A stretch of DNA of 64,000 nt from Agrobacterium arsenijevicii (GTDB lineage Bacteria > Pseudomonadota > Alphaproteobacteria > Rhizobiales > Rhizobiaceae). Numbering within the stretch: the stretch's first letter is position 1; every line of letters starts with the position of its first letter. The stretch covers positions 1 to 64,000 of the forward strand of contig JWIT01000005.1 of assembly GCA_000949895.1 (NCBI GenBank), written 5' to 3'. A model generated the notes under the pieces. The model was given only the letters and a program-made list of their open reading frames with translations. It made no database searches and was not told the origin of the DNA. The position numbers and the translations under genes were made by a program. Positions 8,365-19,306 of the stretch are shown in pieces.

Positions 8365-9110
8365 GTATCCTTACGTAGCCAACCGCCTGTAAGCGCGTCG
8401 GCCAGATAGGGGATGCCGTTGACCTTCGCCATCTCGGCCATGGCCAGATTATCGTAACGTATCTGGCGGAAATAGACCTGCCAGCCGCGTGCGGTCTCTT
8501 CCAGCACGGCGTAGCTGGCAAGCGGGTGCCCAACCTCGACGTGATGGTCGAAGGGCGTGTTATCCTTCCAGCCGGGGCAACCAACGCTGCCGGGATTGAC
8601 GATCAAGCGGCCGTCGGAAAGCTGCACGGTGCGGGCGATATGTGTGTGGCCGCACAGCATCAGCGGCTGCGTAATCCCCTCCGCCATCGCCTCGATTTCC
8701 GCCAGCGGCCGTAATTTCAGAACACCTTCCGGCGAGAGCGTCTCCAGCCAATATTCCAGATCGCCACGCGGCGAACCGTGGCAGCAATAGGCGATATCCC
8801 TAAAGACCATGCTGAACGGCAGGGTGTGCAGCCAGTCCAGATGCGCGGCCGTCAGCTGCGCGTGGGCCGGTCTTTCCCAGCTCCCCATCTCTTCAGGCGC
8901 ACGCTCGATCAATTCGCGGTCGTGATTGCCACGAATGCTCGGTATCCAGTTGCCGAGCAGCACATCACCGGTGAAACCCGCTTCCAGCGGCCCGCTGAAA
9001 CAATCGCCGAGATTGACGACATCCTCGATGCCGAGCCTCGCGATATCCTCAAGCACAGCCTCCAGTGCGGCGCAGTTTCCATGAATATCGGCGATGGCGG
9101 CAAAGATCAT
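8361..9110 (-). CDS. Calcineurin-like metallophosphoesterase
   Basis: A 249-residue two-metal phosphoesterase. The metal-binding blocks run in order: DIHGN (near residue 8), GDCFSGP, GNHD, CHGSP and GHTH. No signal peptide is seen, so it acts in the cytoplasm. The sequence resembles the YfcE/diadenosine-tetraphosphatase-like group. It starts five bases after the uraH stop and is probably the last gene of the urate operon, but nothing in the sequence ties it to purine breakdown. The substrate is unknown. Confidence 0.82.
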   Translation of the reverse strand: MIFAAIADIHGNCAALEAVLEDIARLGIEDVVNLGDCFSGPLEAGFTGDVLLGNWIPSIRGNHDRELIERAPEEMGSWERPAHAQLTAAHLDWLHTLPFSMVFRDIAYCCHGSPRGDLEYWLETLSPEGVLKLRPLAEIEAMAEGITQPLMLCGHTHIARTVQLSDGRLIVNPGSVGCPGWKDNTPFDHHVEVGHPLASYAVLEETARGWQVYFRQIRYDNLAMAEMAKVNGIPYLADALTGGWLRKDT

Positions 9111-9115
9111 GGCGG

Positions 9116-9472
9116 TCAGCTTCCTCGATAGGTGGAGTAACTATAAGGCGAAAGCAGAAGCGGCACATGGTAATGGCCGCTCTCATCGGCAATGCCGAAA
9201 CGGATTGGAATAATGTCGAGAAAGGCCGGCTCCGGGAGCGCAACACCCTTGCCGCGCAGGTAATCACCGGCATGGAAAACCAGTTCGTATTCCCCCGCCT
9301 TAAAACTGTCGCCGACAAGCAGCGGACCGCCATCGACGCGGCCATCGCTATTGGTCTCAACCGTCTTTATCTTCTCGCGACGATCACCCGAGAGCCGAAA
9401 AAGTTCGATCGTCAGCCCTTCGGCGGGCGTGCCATGGGCGGCATCGAGGACATGGGTGGTCAAACCGGTCAT
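9116..9472 (-). CDS. uraH: 5-hydroxyisourate hydrolase
   Basis: Transthyretin-like enzyme (118 residues) that hydrolyses 5-hydroxyisourate, the product of PuuD, to OHCU. The N-terminal LTTHVLD block, a central region with [18 protein letters not shown] at the C-terminus, and the terminal YRGS signature separate it from true transthyretins. The start overlaps the allA stop by four bases. Length is typical. Confidence 0.93.
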   Translation of the reverse strand: MTGLTTHVLDAAHGTPAEGLTIELFRLSGDRREKIKTVETNSDGRVDGGPLLVGDSFKAGEYELVFHAGDYLRGKGVALPEPAFLDIIPIRFGIADESGHYHVPLLLSPYSYSTYRGS

Positions 9473-9969
9473 GGGTTAGGCTCCGCGATCATGTAGGGCG
9501 CATCGAAGAAATGCTCTTCCAGATTGTTGCCCGGCCCCTCGCGATCGGCAACCAGAAAATCCGAAATCGCCTGCAACGGCATCAAGGGGTAATGCCAGAC
9601 ATTGCGGCGGTAGTTCACGCCCTGATCGCCGCGCGCCAGAAATACCTGCGGCCGACCGGGCTTGCCGCCCTCGTCCTCGGCAACGACGACAAGGAAGGGT
9701 CTGCCGGACAGTGGCGAGAAACTCTGGCTGCCGAGCGGATGCCGCTCCATCATCTCAATTTTGTGGGGAAATGCACGCGGCTGTCCGCGGAAAATATTGA
9801 GGATGATACGCGCGCCCTCGCCCGCCGCCTCCGGCGCTGCAAGCGCATGATGCCGCTCGGTCTGGCCGCCATTGATGTGCCGCATGGAGGAGGGCGTTAT
9901 TTCGATCACATCACCGAAGGATGCGAACGCCTCTTTGGTCAGAGGCCCTATCTCGAGAAAATCAGTCAA
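9469..9969 (-). CDS. allA: Ureidoglycolate lyase
   Basis: A 166-residue AllA-family cupin-like enzyme that splits (S)-ureidoglycolate into glyoxylate and urea, the last step of the allantoate branch. Family blocks seen include [16 protein letters not shown] near the N-terminus, [17 protein letters not shown] in the middle (metal/substrate region) and [13 protein letters not shown]. Co-operonic with uraH (overlap) and preceded by the HepT gene, whose stop is four bases upstream. Allantoicase, needed to make its substrate, is not in the window. Confidence 0.9.
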   Translation of the reverse strand: MTDFLEIGPLTKEAFASFGDVIEITPSSMRHINGGQTERHHALAAPEAAGEGARIILNIFRGQPRAFPHKIEMMERHPLGSQSFSPLSGRPFLVVVAEDEGGKPGRPQVFLARGDQGVNYRRNVWHYPLMPLQAISDFLVADREGPGNNLEEHFFDAPYMIAEPNP

Positions 9970-9972
9970 ATG

Positions 9973-10335
9973 TCATTCACCTTGGGCATGCCAGTTGCGC
10001 ATCGCCTGCAGTTTGGCGAGCAGATCGGGGATTGTGGTTTGTGCCGTTTCCCAGATGATTTCCATGTCCAGAGCAAAGTAGCCGTGAGCAATGCGGTTTC
10101 GCAATCCACGAACCGCATGCCATGGAAAATCGGAATGTTCGACAACGAAATCAGGGGAGGTTTCTACCAGCCGAACCGCGGCCTCGCCGATGACGATCAG
10201 GCACATTCCGATTGCATGCTGGGTTCGCGCATCGGAAAAGAATTCATCCTTCTTCATCCCGGCAACGAACCCGACAGCGGCAGTTGCCGCCCGCTCCATA
10301 TCGGCAAGGTGGTCCAGCCGACGGTCCTTGCTCAT
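9973..10335 (-). CDS. hepT: HepT-like RNase toxin (DUF86)
   Basis: A 120-residue alpha-helical HEPN-domain protein. The RX4HXY RNase motif is intact: R79, H84 and Y86 in RNRIAHGY. In characterised MntA-HepT pairs the tyrosine is AMPylated by MntA to silence the RNase. The ATG overlaps the mntA stop by four bases. It lies between uraD and allA in the urate operon, which is unusual for a toxin gene. Confidence 0.85.
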   Translation of the reverse strand: MSKDRRLDHLADMERAATAAVGFVAGMKKDEFFSDARTQHAIGMCLIVIGEAAVRLVETSPDFVVEHSDFPWHAVRGLRNRIAHGYFALDMEIIWETAQTTIPDLLAKLQAMRNWHAQGE

Positions 10336-10625
10336 ATGGGTTTTGCCTCGGAAAGGACTTTGCCCCTTATGCGGTCGGGAAAATCCCCCGGCGTCAATAA
10401 ATGGATTTTTGTACCGAGCATCATCTGCTCCAACTCATCCTGCAAACCGCCAAGGCTGAGCAGTGTAGAGCCCGGCAGCGCATCCACCAGAATATCCAGA
10501 TCGCTGTCCGGCCTGTCCTCGCCACGGGCGACGGAGCCGAACACGCGCGGGTTCGCCGCGTTGAAGCGCTTCGTCGCTTCGCGGATCGCTTCCCTGTTCT
10601 TTTCCAGCACCTCGGAAGGTCTCAT
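10332..10625 (-). CDS. mntA: MntA-type nucleotidyltransferase antitoxin
   Basis: A 97-residue minimal nucleotidyltransferase. The motif GSX10DXD is complete: G30-S31 followed ten residues on by DLD (GSVARGEDRPDSDLD). In this family it acts as antitoxin by transferring AMP to the HepT tyrosine. Directly coupled to hepT. The 53 bases before its start carry a TTATAAT-type -10 box, so the pair may also have its own promoter within the urate operon. Confidence 0.86.
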   Translation of the reverse strand: MRPSEVLEKNREAIREATKRFNAANPRVFGSVARGEDRPDSDLDILVDALPGSTLLSLGGLQDELEQMMLGTKIHLLTPGDFPDRIRGKVLSEAKPI

Positions 10626-10648
10626 GGCCTCAATCTCCAGACAGCACG

Positions 10649-10654
10649 ATTATA
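10649..10654 (-). promoter_or_regulatory. Possible internal -10 box for mntA-hepT
   Basis: On the minus strand the sequence GGTTATAATCG lies 24 bases before the mntA ATG, within the short uraD-mntA gap. The hexamer TATAAT is a consensus -10. No good -35 box is seen, so this is only a candidate. Confidence 0.35.
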
Positions 10655-10678
10655 ACCGAACCGCCGCCGATCGCCAGT

Positions 10679-11176
10679 TCAGCTCTCCGGCAACATCGAG
10701 GAAAGACGCAGCCATGCGATCTTTTCCACCTGCGCCGTGGCGGTCGCAAATTCTGTCGCCGCATCGTTACCGATACGCGTCTCGAAGGCGGAGAGAATAT
10801 CGTGCCTGTTCAACCCCTTGACCGCAATGATGAACGGGAAGCCGAATTTTTGCGTATAAGCGGAGTTCAACTCGGTAAACCGCGCATGCTCCTCCGGTGA
10901 AAGCCGGTCCAACCCGGCGCCCGCCTGCTCGTTACGGCTATCGGCGGTCAACTCACCCGCAATCGCCAGCTTGCCGGCAAGATCGGGATGCGCGCGCAGA
11001 ACGCCGAGCCTCTCCGCCTCGGATGCAGCGCGGAACTGGGCACACAGCACCGCGTGAACCGCTTTCGCCGTCAAGGCAGTATCAATACCGCCAGCGGTAT
11101 AGGCCCGTTCGGCGATGAAAGGTGAATGTTCGAACACACCGCCGAAACGGACGACAAATTCCTCCCGCGTCATCAT
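10679..11176 (-). CDS. uraD: OHCU decarboxylase
   Basis: 2-oxo-4-hydroxy-4-carboxy-5-ureidoimidazoline decarboxylase, giving S-allantoin from the UraH product. The catalytic histidine is in RAHPDLAG (about residue 64), and the family blocks FGGVFEHSPFIAERAY and FGFPFIIAVKGLNRHDILSAFE are present. About 165 residues, typical. The start region overlaps the puuE stop; GTG 11179, ATG 11176 and ATG 11173 are all possible, and I use the first ATG. Confidence 0.92.
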   Translation of the reverse strand: MMTREEFVVRFGGVFEHSPFIAERAYTAGGIDTALTAKAVHAVLCAQFRAASEAERLGVLRAHPDLAGKLAIAGELTADSRNEQAGAGLDRLSPEEHARFTELNSAYTQKFGFPFIIAVKGLNRHDILSAFETRIGNDAATEFATATAQVEKIAWLRLSSMLPES

Positions 11177-12099
11177 CACAGGGCCGCCGGCTTGTGATTT
11201 TCATGCCAGTGGCGGGCGATATCGATCCGCTGCGGGATCCACACCTTGTCATGGCCCAGCACATATTCGATGAAACGGCGAAGGGCTGCGGCGCGGCCGG
11301 GGCGGCCGACGAGACGGCAATGCAGGCCGATGCTCATCATCTTCGGCGCGCCTTCAACTCCCTCCTGATAAAGAACGTCGAAGGCATCCTTCAGATAGGT
11401 GAAGAACTGGTCGCCGGAATTGAAGCCCTGCGGCGTGGCGAAACGCATGTCGTTGGTGTCAAGCGTGTAGGGAATGATCAGGAACGGCTCGTCCTTCTGC
11501 CCTTTGACCCAATAGGGCAGATCGTCGGCATAGGAATCCGATGAATAGAGGAAACCGCCCTCTTCCATGACGAGACGCAGCGTATTGTCGGAAGGCTTGC
11601 CCTGATACATGCCAAAGGGGCGTTCGCCTGTCAGTTCCGTGTGCAGGTGCACGGCTTCGGCAATATGTTTGCGCTCTTCCTCTTCGGAAAAATCCTTATA
11701 TTCCAGCCAGCGGTAACCGTGGCTGGCGATTTCCCAGCCCGCTTCCTTCATCGCCGCAACGGCCTCGGGATTGCGCGCCATGGCAGCGGTCACGCCATAA
11801 ACTGTGGTGGTGACGCCAAGCCCGGTGAACATGCGCCATAGCCGCCAGAAACCGGCTCGTGAGCCATATTCGTAGATCGATTCCATGTTCAGGTTGCGCT
11901 GGCCGGGCCAGGGCTGGGCGCCGACGATTTCCGACAGCAGCGACTCCGACGCCTTGTCATTGTCGAGAATGCAGCTTTCGCCGCCCTCCTCGTAATTGAT
12001 GACGAATTGTACGGCAATGCGCGCGCCGCCCGGCCATTTCGGATCGGGCATATTGCGGCCGTAGCCCACCAGATTGCGGGAGTAGTTTTCGGAAATCAT
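11176..12099 (-). CDS. puuE: Allantoinase PuuE (polysaccharide-deacetylase fold)
   Basis: A 307-residue cofactor-type-independent allantoinase that opens the allantoin ring to allantoate; it belongs to the NodB/polysaccharide deacetylase fold, not to the amidohydrolases. Seen: GGARIAVQFVINYEEGGE near the start, a NodB-like IASHGYRWLEYKDFS, MYQGKPSDNTLRL and MMSIGLHCRLVGRPGRA near the C-terminus. It is first in the minus-strand urate operon, with AGGTGG upstream of the ATG. The 210 bases upstream hold the operon promoter region and an inverted repeat. Confidence 0.92.
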   Translation of the reverse strand: MISENYSRNLVGYGRNMPDPKWPGGARIAVQFVINYEEGGESCILDNDKASESLLSEIVGAQPWPGQRNLNMESIYEYGSRAGFWRLWRMFTGLGVTTTVYGVTAAMARNPEAVAAMKEAGWEIASHGYRWLEYKDFSEEEERKHIAEAVHLHTELTGERPFGMYQGKPSDNTLRLVMEEGGFLYSSDSYADDLPYWVKGQKDEPFLIIPYTLDTNDMRFATPQGFNSGDQFFTYLKDAFDVLYQEGVEGAPKMMSIGLHCRLVGRPGRAAALRRFIEYVLGHDKVWIPQRIDIARHWHENHKPAAL

Positions 12100-12241
12100 T
12101 CAGCCACCTAAAACACCTCTCCCGAAACGAAAGCCGGTTCTGGGAGACATGAGCAAAACAAACATCCAGAACGTGCCAGCCCGCAACGGGTGAACATGAC
12201 ACGCTTCAGACATGCGATGCACGAACGGTAGCATCCGCATC

Positions 12242-12274
12242 CGGAATGTCGAGATGAATTTTGCCGACATTCCG
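12242..12274. promoter_or_regulatory. Inverted repeat between DUF1045 gene and puuE
   Basis: Perfect 10-bp arms CGGAATGTCG (12242-12251) and CGACATTCCG (12265-12274) are separated by 13 bases, and the symmetry extends outward through GCATC/GATGC with one bulged base. No T-run follows on the minus strand, so it is not an obvious terminator. It may be a regulator site for puuE or an mRNA hairpin after the DUF1045 gene. Confidence 0.5.
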
Positions 12275-12309
12275 ATGCTTTTTTGTGTACGATTTCTGGG
12301 CGGCGTTTC

Positions 12310-13017
12310 TCAGGCGATCTTGCGGGCGGAAACGCGGCCCATGGGATGCAGCGAGTGCACGCGGAAAGGTGCACCGGGTTCATCCTCGATGAAAAGCGCG
12401 AGGCTGGAAAAAGACAGCGATCGGGTAAGCAACGGCTCGAAAACCTTGCGCACGGCACGCTCGATCCTCTGGCTGCTGGAAGGCTCGACGCCGCCCGTCA
12501 GCGACATCTGAAAGCGAAACTCGTCCATCACATGCGGGCTGCCCCAGCGATGCAGATTGGTCAGTTGCGACGCCGAAAGCCGGTCCGGATCCGCCCGCTC
12601 GATTTCCGCCTCGGAGAGCGGCGCGCGGTAACGGTCGAATTCCTGCACCACGCGGGCCGCAAAGAAATGCAGCACTTCGCAAGGGCGCTCGGGAACGAGA
12701 CTGAAGACATTGTCGTGTCTTGCCACCACCAGTTGTGGCAACGTGAAAGGATCCTGCTTGCCGGAAAAATACATCAGGTCGCGCAACAGCGCTGCCTCGG
12801 AATGACCTTCGGCAAGACGGAACGGGGCCTTTATCGTGCCGTGGAAACCGTAACGGCGCGGCAGGGCGGTGTGGTAGGAAATCTCCTGCATGCCGAGATC
12901 GATCGTGCCCGGCGGCTCGACCGCATGGCCCGAATAGGCATCGCGCCCCAACCACGCGGCGGCAGCCTGCGTCAGGGGATCGTTGGGAGAAGGCGTGAAA
13001 TGAATGGCGTATCGCAT
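12310..13017 (-). CDS. DUF1045 2H-phosphoesterase-like protein
   Basis: A 235-residue protein of the DUF1045 family, often found with phosphonate genes and related to 2H phosphoesterases. The first motif is intact (RYGFHGTIKAP, H59-G-T61). The second, where FRFH-x-T is expected, reads FRFQMSLTG (Q170), so one of the two catalytic histidines appears to be lost. I start at the ATG 13017, six bases after AGGTGAC; an ATG at 13035 has no such site. No phosphonate genes lie nearby. The function is unknown and activity doubtful. Confidence 0.72.
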   Translation of the reverse strand: MRYAIHFTPSPNDPLTQAAAAWLGRDAYSGHAVEPPGTIDLGMQEISYHTALPRRYGFHGTIKAPFRLAEGHSEAALLRDLMYFSGKQDPFTLPQLVVARHDNVFSLVPERPCEVLHFFAARVVQEFDRYRAPLSEAEIERADPDRLSASQLTNLHRWGSPHVMDEFRFQMSLTGGVEPSSSQRIERAVRKVFEPLLTRSLSFSSLALFIEDEPGAPFRVHSLHPMGRVSARKIA

Positions 13018-13108
13018 GCTGTCACCTCGCCGCAAATGCGGTCAAACCGGGCTCTTTGCAGGCCAGCAAGTAAGCGATTTGCGTAACAGATTAACGACGT
13101 GGACCGAA

Positions 13109-14335
13109 CTAATCAGAACTTTCTAAAGTCCTAGACGCAATACTCACGTGTTCTTGAAGGCGAAAACCCGAAGGCACGTCAAACGTGTGACCGCACACGG
13201 CCTGCAACGCAGCATCGGCAAGGAAATGGGCAAGGCCGAAGCTGACCTTGAAGCCACCCGACAGCGCGACGAGTTTCGGATATTCGGAGAGCGCTCCCAC
13301 CATAGGGTCCCTTCCCACCGCCTTTGGCCGCAACCCGGCCCAGCGTTCGAGCACCGGCGCATGGGCAAGCGACGGCACCACTGCGCGCGCATCCGCAAGT
13401 AGTTTTTCCAGCTTCTCATCGGTACCGAATGGATTAGAAAAACAATCTTCGCTGGTACTACCGATGGCGACGGTGCCATCCTCATGCGGCACGATATAAA
13501 GGCCGTTCAGGAACACGACCGGCATGGCCGGGTCGACCGCCGCATCGAGGAGTGCCGCCTGCCCCTTCACCGCCTGTCCAAGCGCAATGCCGGGTTCCAG
13601 ACCGATGGCATCGTGAATCAGGGCGAAAGAACCGTGCCCGTTCGCAACAACAACGTGGCCGAAGAGAACCTCGTCTCCCGACGACAGCACCGCACGCCCA
13701 CCATCCGGATCGAGCGAGACAACACGGCACTGTTCCGCCAGCCGAACATGCCGGGCACTCCGCAGGAAGGCAGCTAGCAGCGCGACCATCGCGCGGGGCG
13801 CAACCCTTGCGGCCAGCGTATCCAGCACAAAGCCCGCCTGCCCCGCCGCATCGTCCACCCATCCCGTGACGGAAGGGCCGTCGCTGACATGCCAATGGAA
13901 CCGGCGCTCGTCTGATACCCAGTTTTCCCCGGCATCCCGTTCATGCCGCTCGGCAATGGTGCGCAGATGCGGTTTCGGCAGGGGGATAATCCGGCCGCAG
14001 CGCCGGTAACCGGCGGAAAGTCCGGTTTCGGCTTCCAGCCCGGCGATCTCTTTCTCCAGCGCGACGAGGGCATCGAACTGGAATTGCTTCTTGTCCGACC
14101 AGCGGTCCGGCATATGCGGCATCAACGCGCCCAAAAGCCCGCCGCTTGCGCCATCGCCAAGACGGCCCGCCTCAACCAGCAGGGCATCAATGCCCAGCCG
14201 CTCCGCCTTGACGGCGGCCCAAAGCCCCATAATGCCGCCACCGATAATGAGGAGCGGCACGGAGCCCAGCAATCCTGATGTCGACAATCTTGGTGATTGA
14301 CCCGGTTCAAAAGCGGGATTATCGGCTTTAGCCAT
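13109..14335 (-). CDS. FAD-dependent oxidoreductase (DAO family), possible MnmC oxidase
   Basis: A 408-residue flavoprotein with the dinucleotide-binding GGGIMGLWAAVKAERLG near residue 33 and the DAO-fold FAD end block KVSFGLAHFLADAAL. Its 5' end touches that of MnmD. In E. coli MnmC one protein joins the MnmD methyltransferase to exactly such an FAD oxidase, which removes the carboxymethyl group of cmnm5s2U. I infer that this is the separate oxidase half, but a glycine/D-amino-acid oxidase with another substrate is possible. The start codon ATG (14335) shares bases with the divergent mnmD ATG. Confidence 0.65.
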   Translation of the reverse strand: MAKADNPAFEPGQSPRLSTSGLLGSVPLLIIGGGIMGLWAAVKAERLGIDALLVEAGRLGDGASGGLLGALMPHMPDRWSDKKQFQFDALVALEKEIAGLEAETGLSAGYRRCGRIIPLPKPHLRTIAERHERDAGENWVSDERRFHWHVSDGPSVTGWVDDAAGQAGFVLDTLAARVAPRAMVALLAAFLRSARHVRLAEQCRVVSLDPDGGRAVLSSGDEVLFGHVVVANGHGSFALIHDAIGLEPGIALGQAVKGQAALLDAAVDPAMPVVFLNGLYIVPHEDGTVAIGSTSEDCFSNPFGTDEKLEKLLADARAVVPSLAHAPVLERWAGLRPKAVGRDPMVGALSEYPKLVALSGGFKVSFGLAHFLADAALQAVCGHTFDVPSGFRLQEHVSIASRTLESSD

Positions 14336-15101
14336 GAAACATTCCAACGAAACTATCGCAGAGACCAGCCCGGATACCCGTTCGGCAACCGGAGAAACCC
14401 AGACGGCGCTCGACTGGCGTGAGGGGGATATGCCCTATTCGCTGGCCTTTGACGATCATTTTTATTGCCAGACGGATGGCAGGCTGGAATGCGGCCATGT
14501 CTTCCTGTCCGGAAACGGCCTGCCGCAGCGCTGGCTTGAGCGGGAAGGCACCTTCCGCATCGGCGAGCTGGGTTTCGGCACCGGTCTCAATCTCTGCGAG
14601 ACCTGGCGTCAGTGGAAAGAGACCCGGAAAGAGGCGCGCAACGGCCGCTCCACGCTGCATTTCATGTCCTTCGAACTCTACCCGATGAAGGCGGATGAAA
14701 TCGACCGGGCGCTATCCCGCTGGCCGGAAGTGGACGCCGAACGCAAGGCGCTCGTCGCCCGTTGGCCCGACGAGCCGAAGGGCGAAGTTGAGATCGAACT
14801 GGACGACCAAACACGATTGACGGTGGCGTGCGGCGAAGCGCTCGCCGGCATTGCCAGCCGCACCGAAAGCTTCGACGCCTGGTTTCTGGATGGCTTCGCC
14901 CCCGCGCGTAATCCGGACATGTGGTCGCTGGAGATCATGCAGGCGCTGTTTGGCAAGACCGCGCCGGGCGGCACGTTCGCCACCTATGCCGCCGCCGGCT
15001 TCGTCCGCCGCAATCTCATTGCCGCCGGTTTTGGTCTGGAACGCCGCAAAGGTTTTGCCGGGAAACGGGAAATGCTCTGCGGCATCAAGCCGTCGAGCTG
15101 A
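14334..15101 (+). CDS. mnmD: tRNA (mnm5s2U34) methyltransferase MnmD
   Basis: A 255-residue SAM-dependent methyltransferase corresponding to the N-terminal half of MnmC, finishing mnm5s2U at the tRNA wobble position. Seen: IGELGFGTGLNLCETW (SAM loop, residues 76-91), the conserved FELYPMKADEI, DAWFLDGFAPARNPDMWS (residues 181-198) and the C-terminal KREMLCG. It stands alone, as in many alphaproteobacteria. Its ATG (14334-14336) overlaps that of the divergent FAD oxidoreductase on a shared CATG, so the two promoters must lie inside each other's coding sequences. Confidence 0.88.
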   Translation: MKHSNETIAETSPDTRSATGETQTALDWREGDMPYSLAFDDHFYCQTDGRLECGHVFLSGNGLPQRWLEREGTFRIGELGFGTGLNLCETWRQWKETRKEARNGRSTLHFMSFELYPMKADEIDRALSRWPEVDAERKALVARWPDEPKGEVEIELDDQTRLTVACGEALAGIASRTESFDAWFLDGFAPARNPDMWSLEIMQALFGKTAPGGTFATYAAAGFVRRNLIAAGFGLERRKGFAGKREMLCGIKPSS

Positions 15102-15140
15102 GGCGACCCCAAACATGGCAGTCGCAACCGTCCCGCATTC

Positions 15141-18827
<3,687 letters not shown>

Positions 18828-19306
18828 ACCGTGCAGTTCATCCTTTTCGAATCAAATATTTCCGGACGTCATTGCCAAAACGTTATGTGAGAAAACAGCT
18901 ATTTGCTACGTGCGGAATGGTTGCTTTACCCTTTTTTAACCATAATTATTCGCAACCGTCCGCGCCGCATCGGCAATCGCCAGCCCACCCTCTGCATGGC
19001 TGCCATGCACCGCCGCGAGGCGGTGTTACAAAACTATTGCTTGACTTTAGCCCGCAAAACGCCCACATGCCGGTCAAGCTTTCACCTTCGGCAGCCGCGT
19101 GAGCTGCAGCGTATGACCAAGATGACTTGGCCCGCATGAAGGAAAAGCGCAACGAATACAGAAGACGGCGCTTTGCCGCACTGATGCGCAGAAAGTTATT
19201 CCAACCCACAAGTTCCCAATTCACGCGGGGTTCTTGACGCCGAAACCGCCGGACAGCAGCAACTGCTCCGGACGATTGGTTTTTGGCGCCCCGAAAGGCA
19301 ATACTA
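18828..19306 (+). other. Long leader region of the DEAD-box helicase gene
   Basis: About 480 bases lie between the divergent kinase and helicase genes. A CTTGACTTT element near 19043 is a possible -35. Downstream are two short overlapping frames: 19113-19139, encoding MTKMTWPA, and 19136-19237, encoding a 33-residue arginine/lysine-rich peptide starting MKEKRNEYRRRRF. They overlap by ATGA. A long leader is common for RNA-helicase genes controlled by temperature or autoregulation; that these peptides are made is not shown. Confidence 0.4.
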
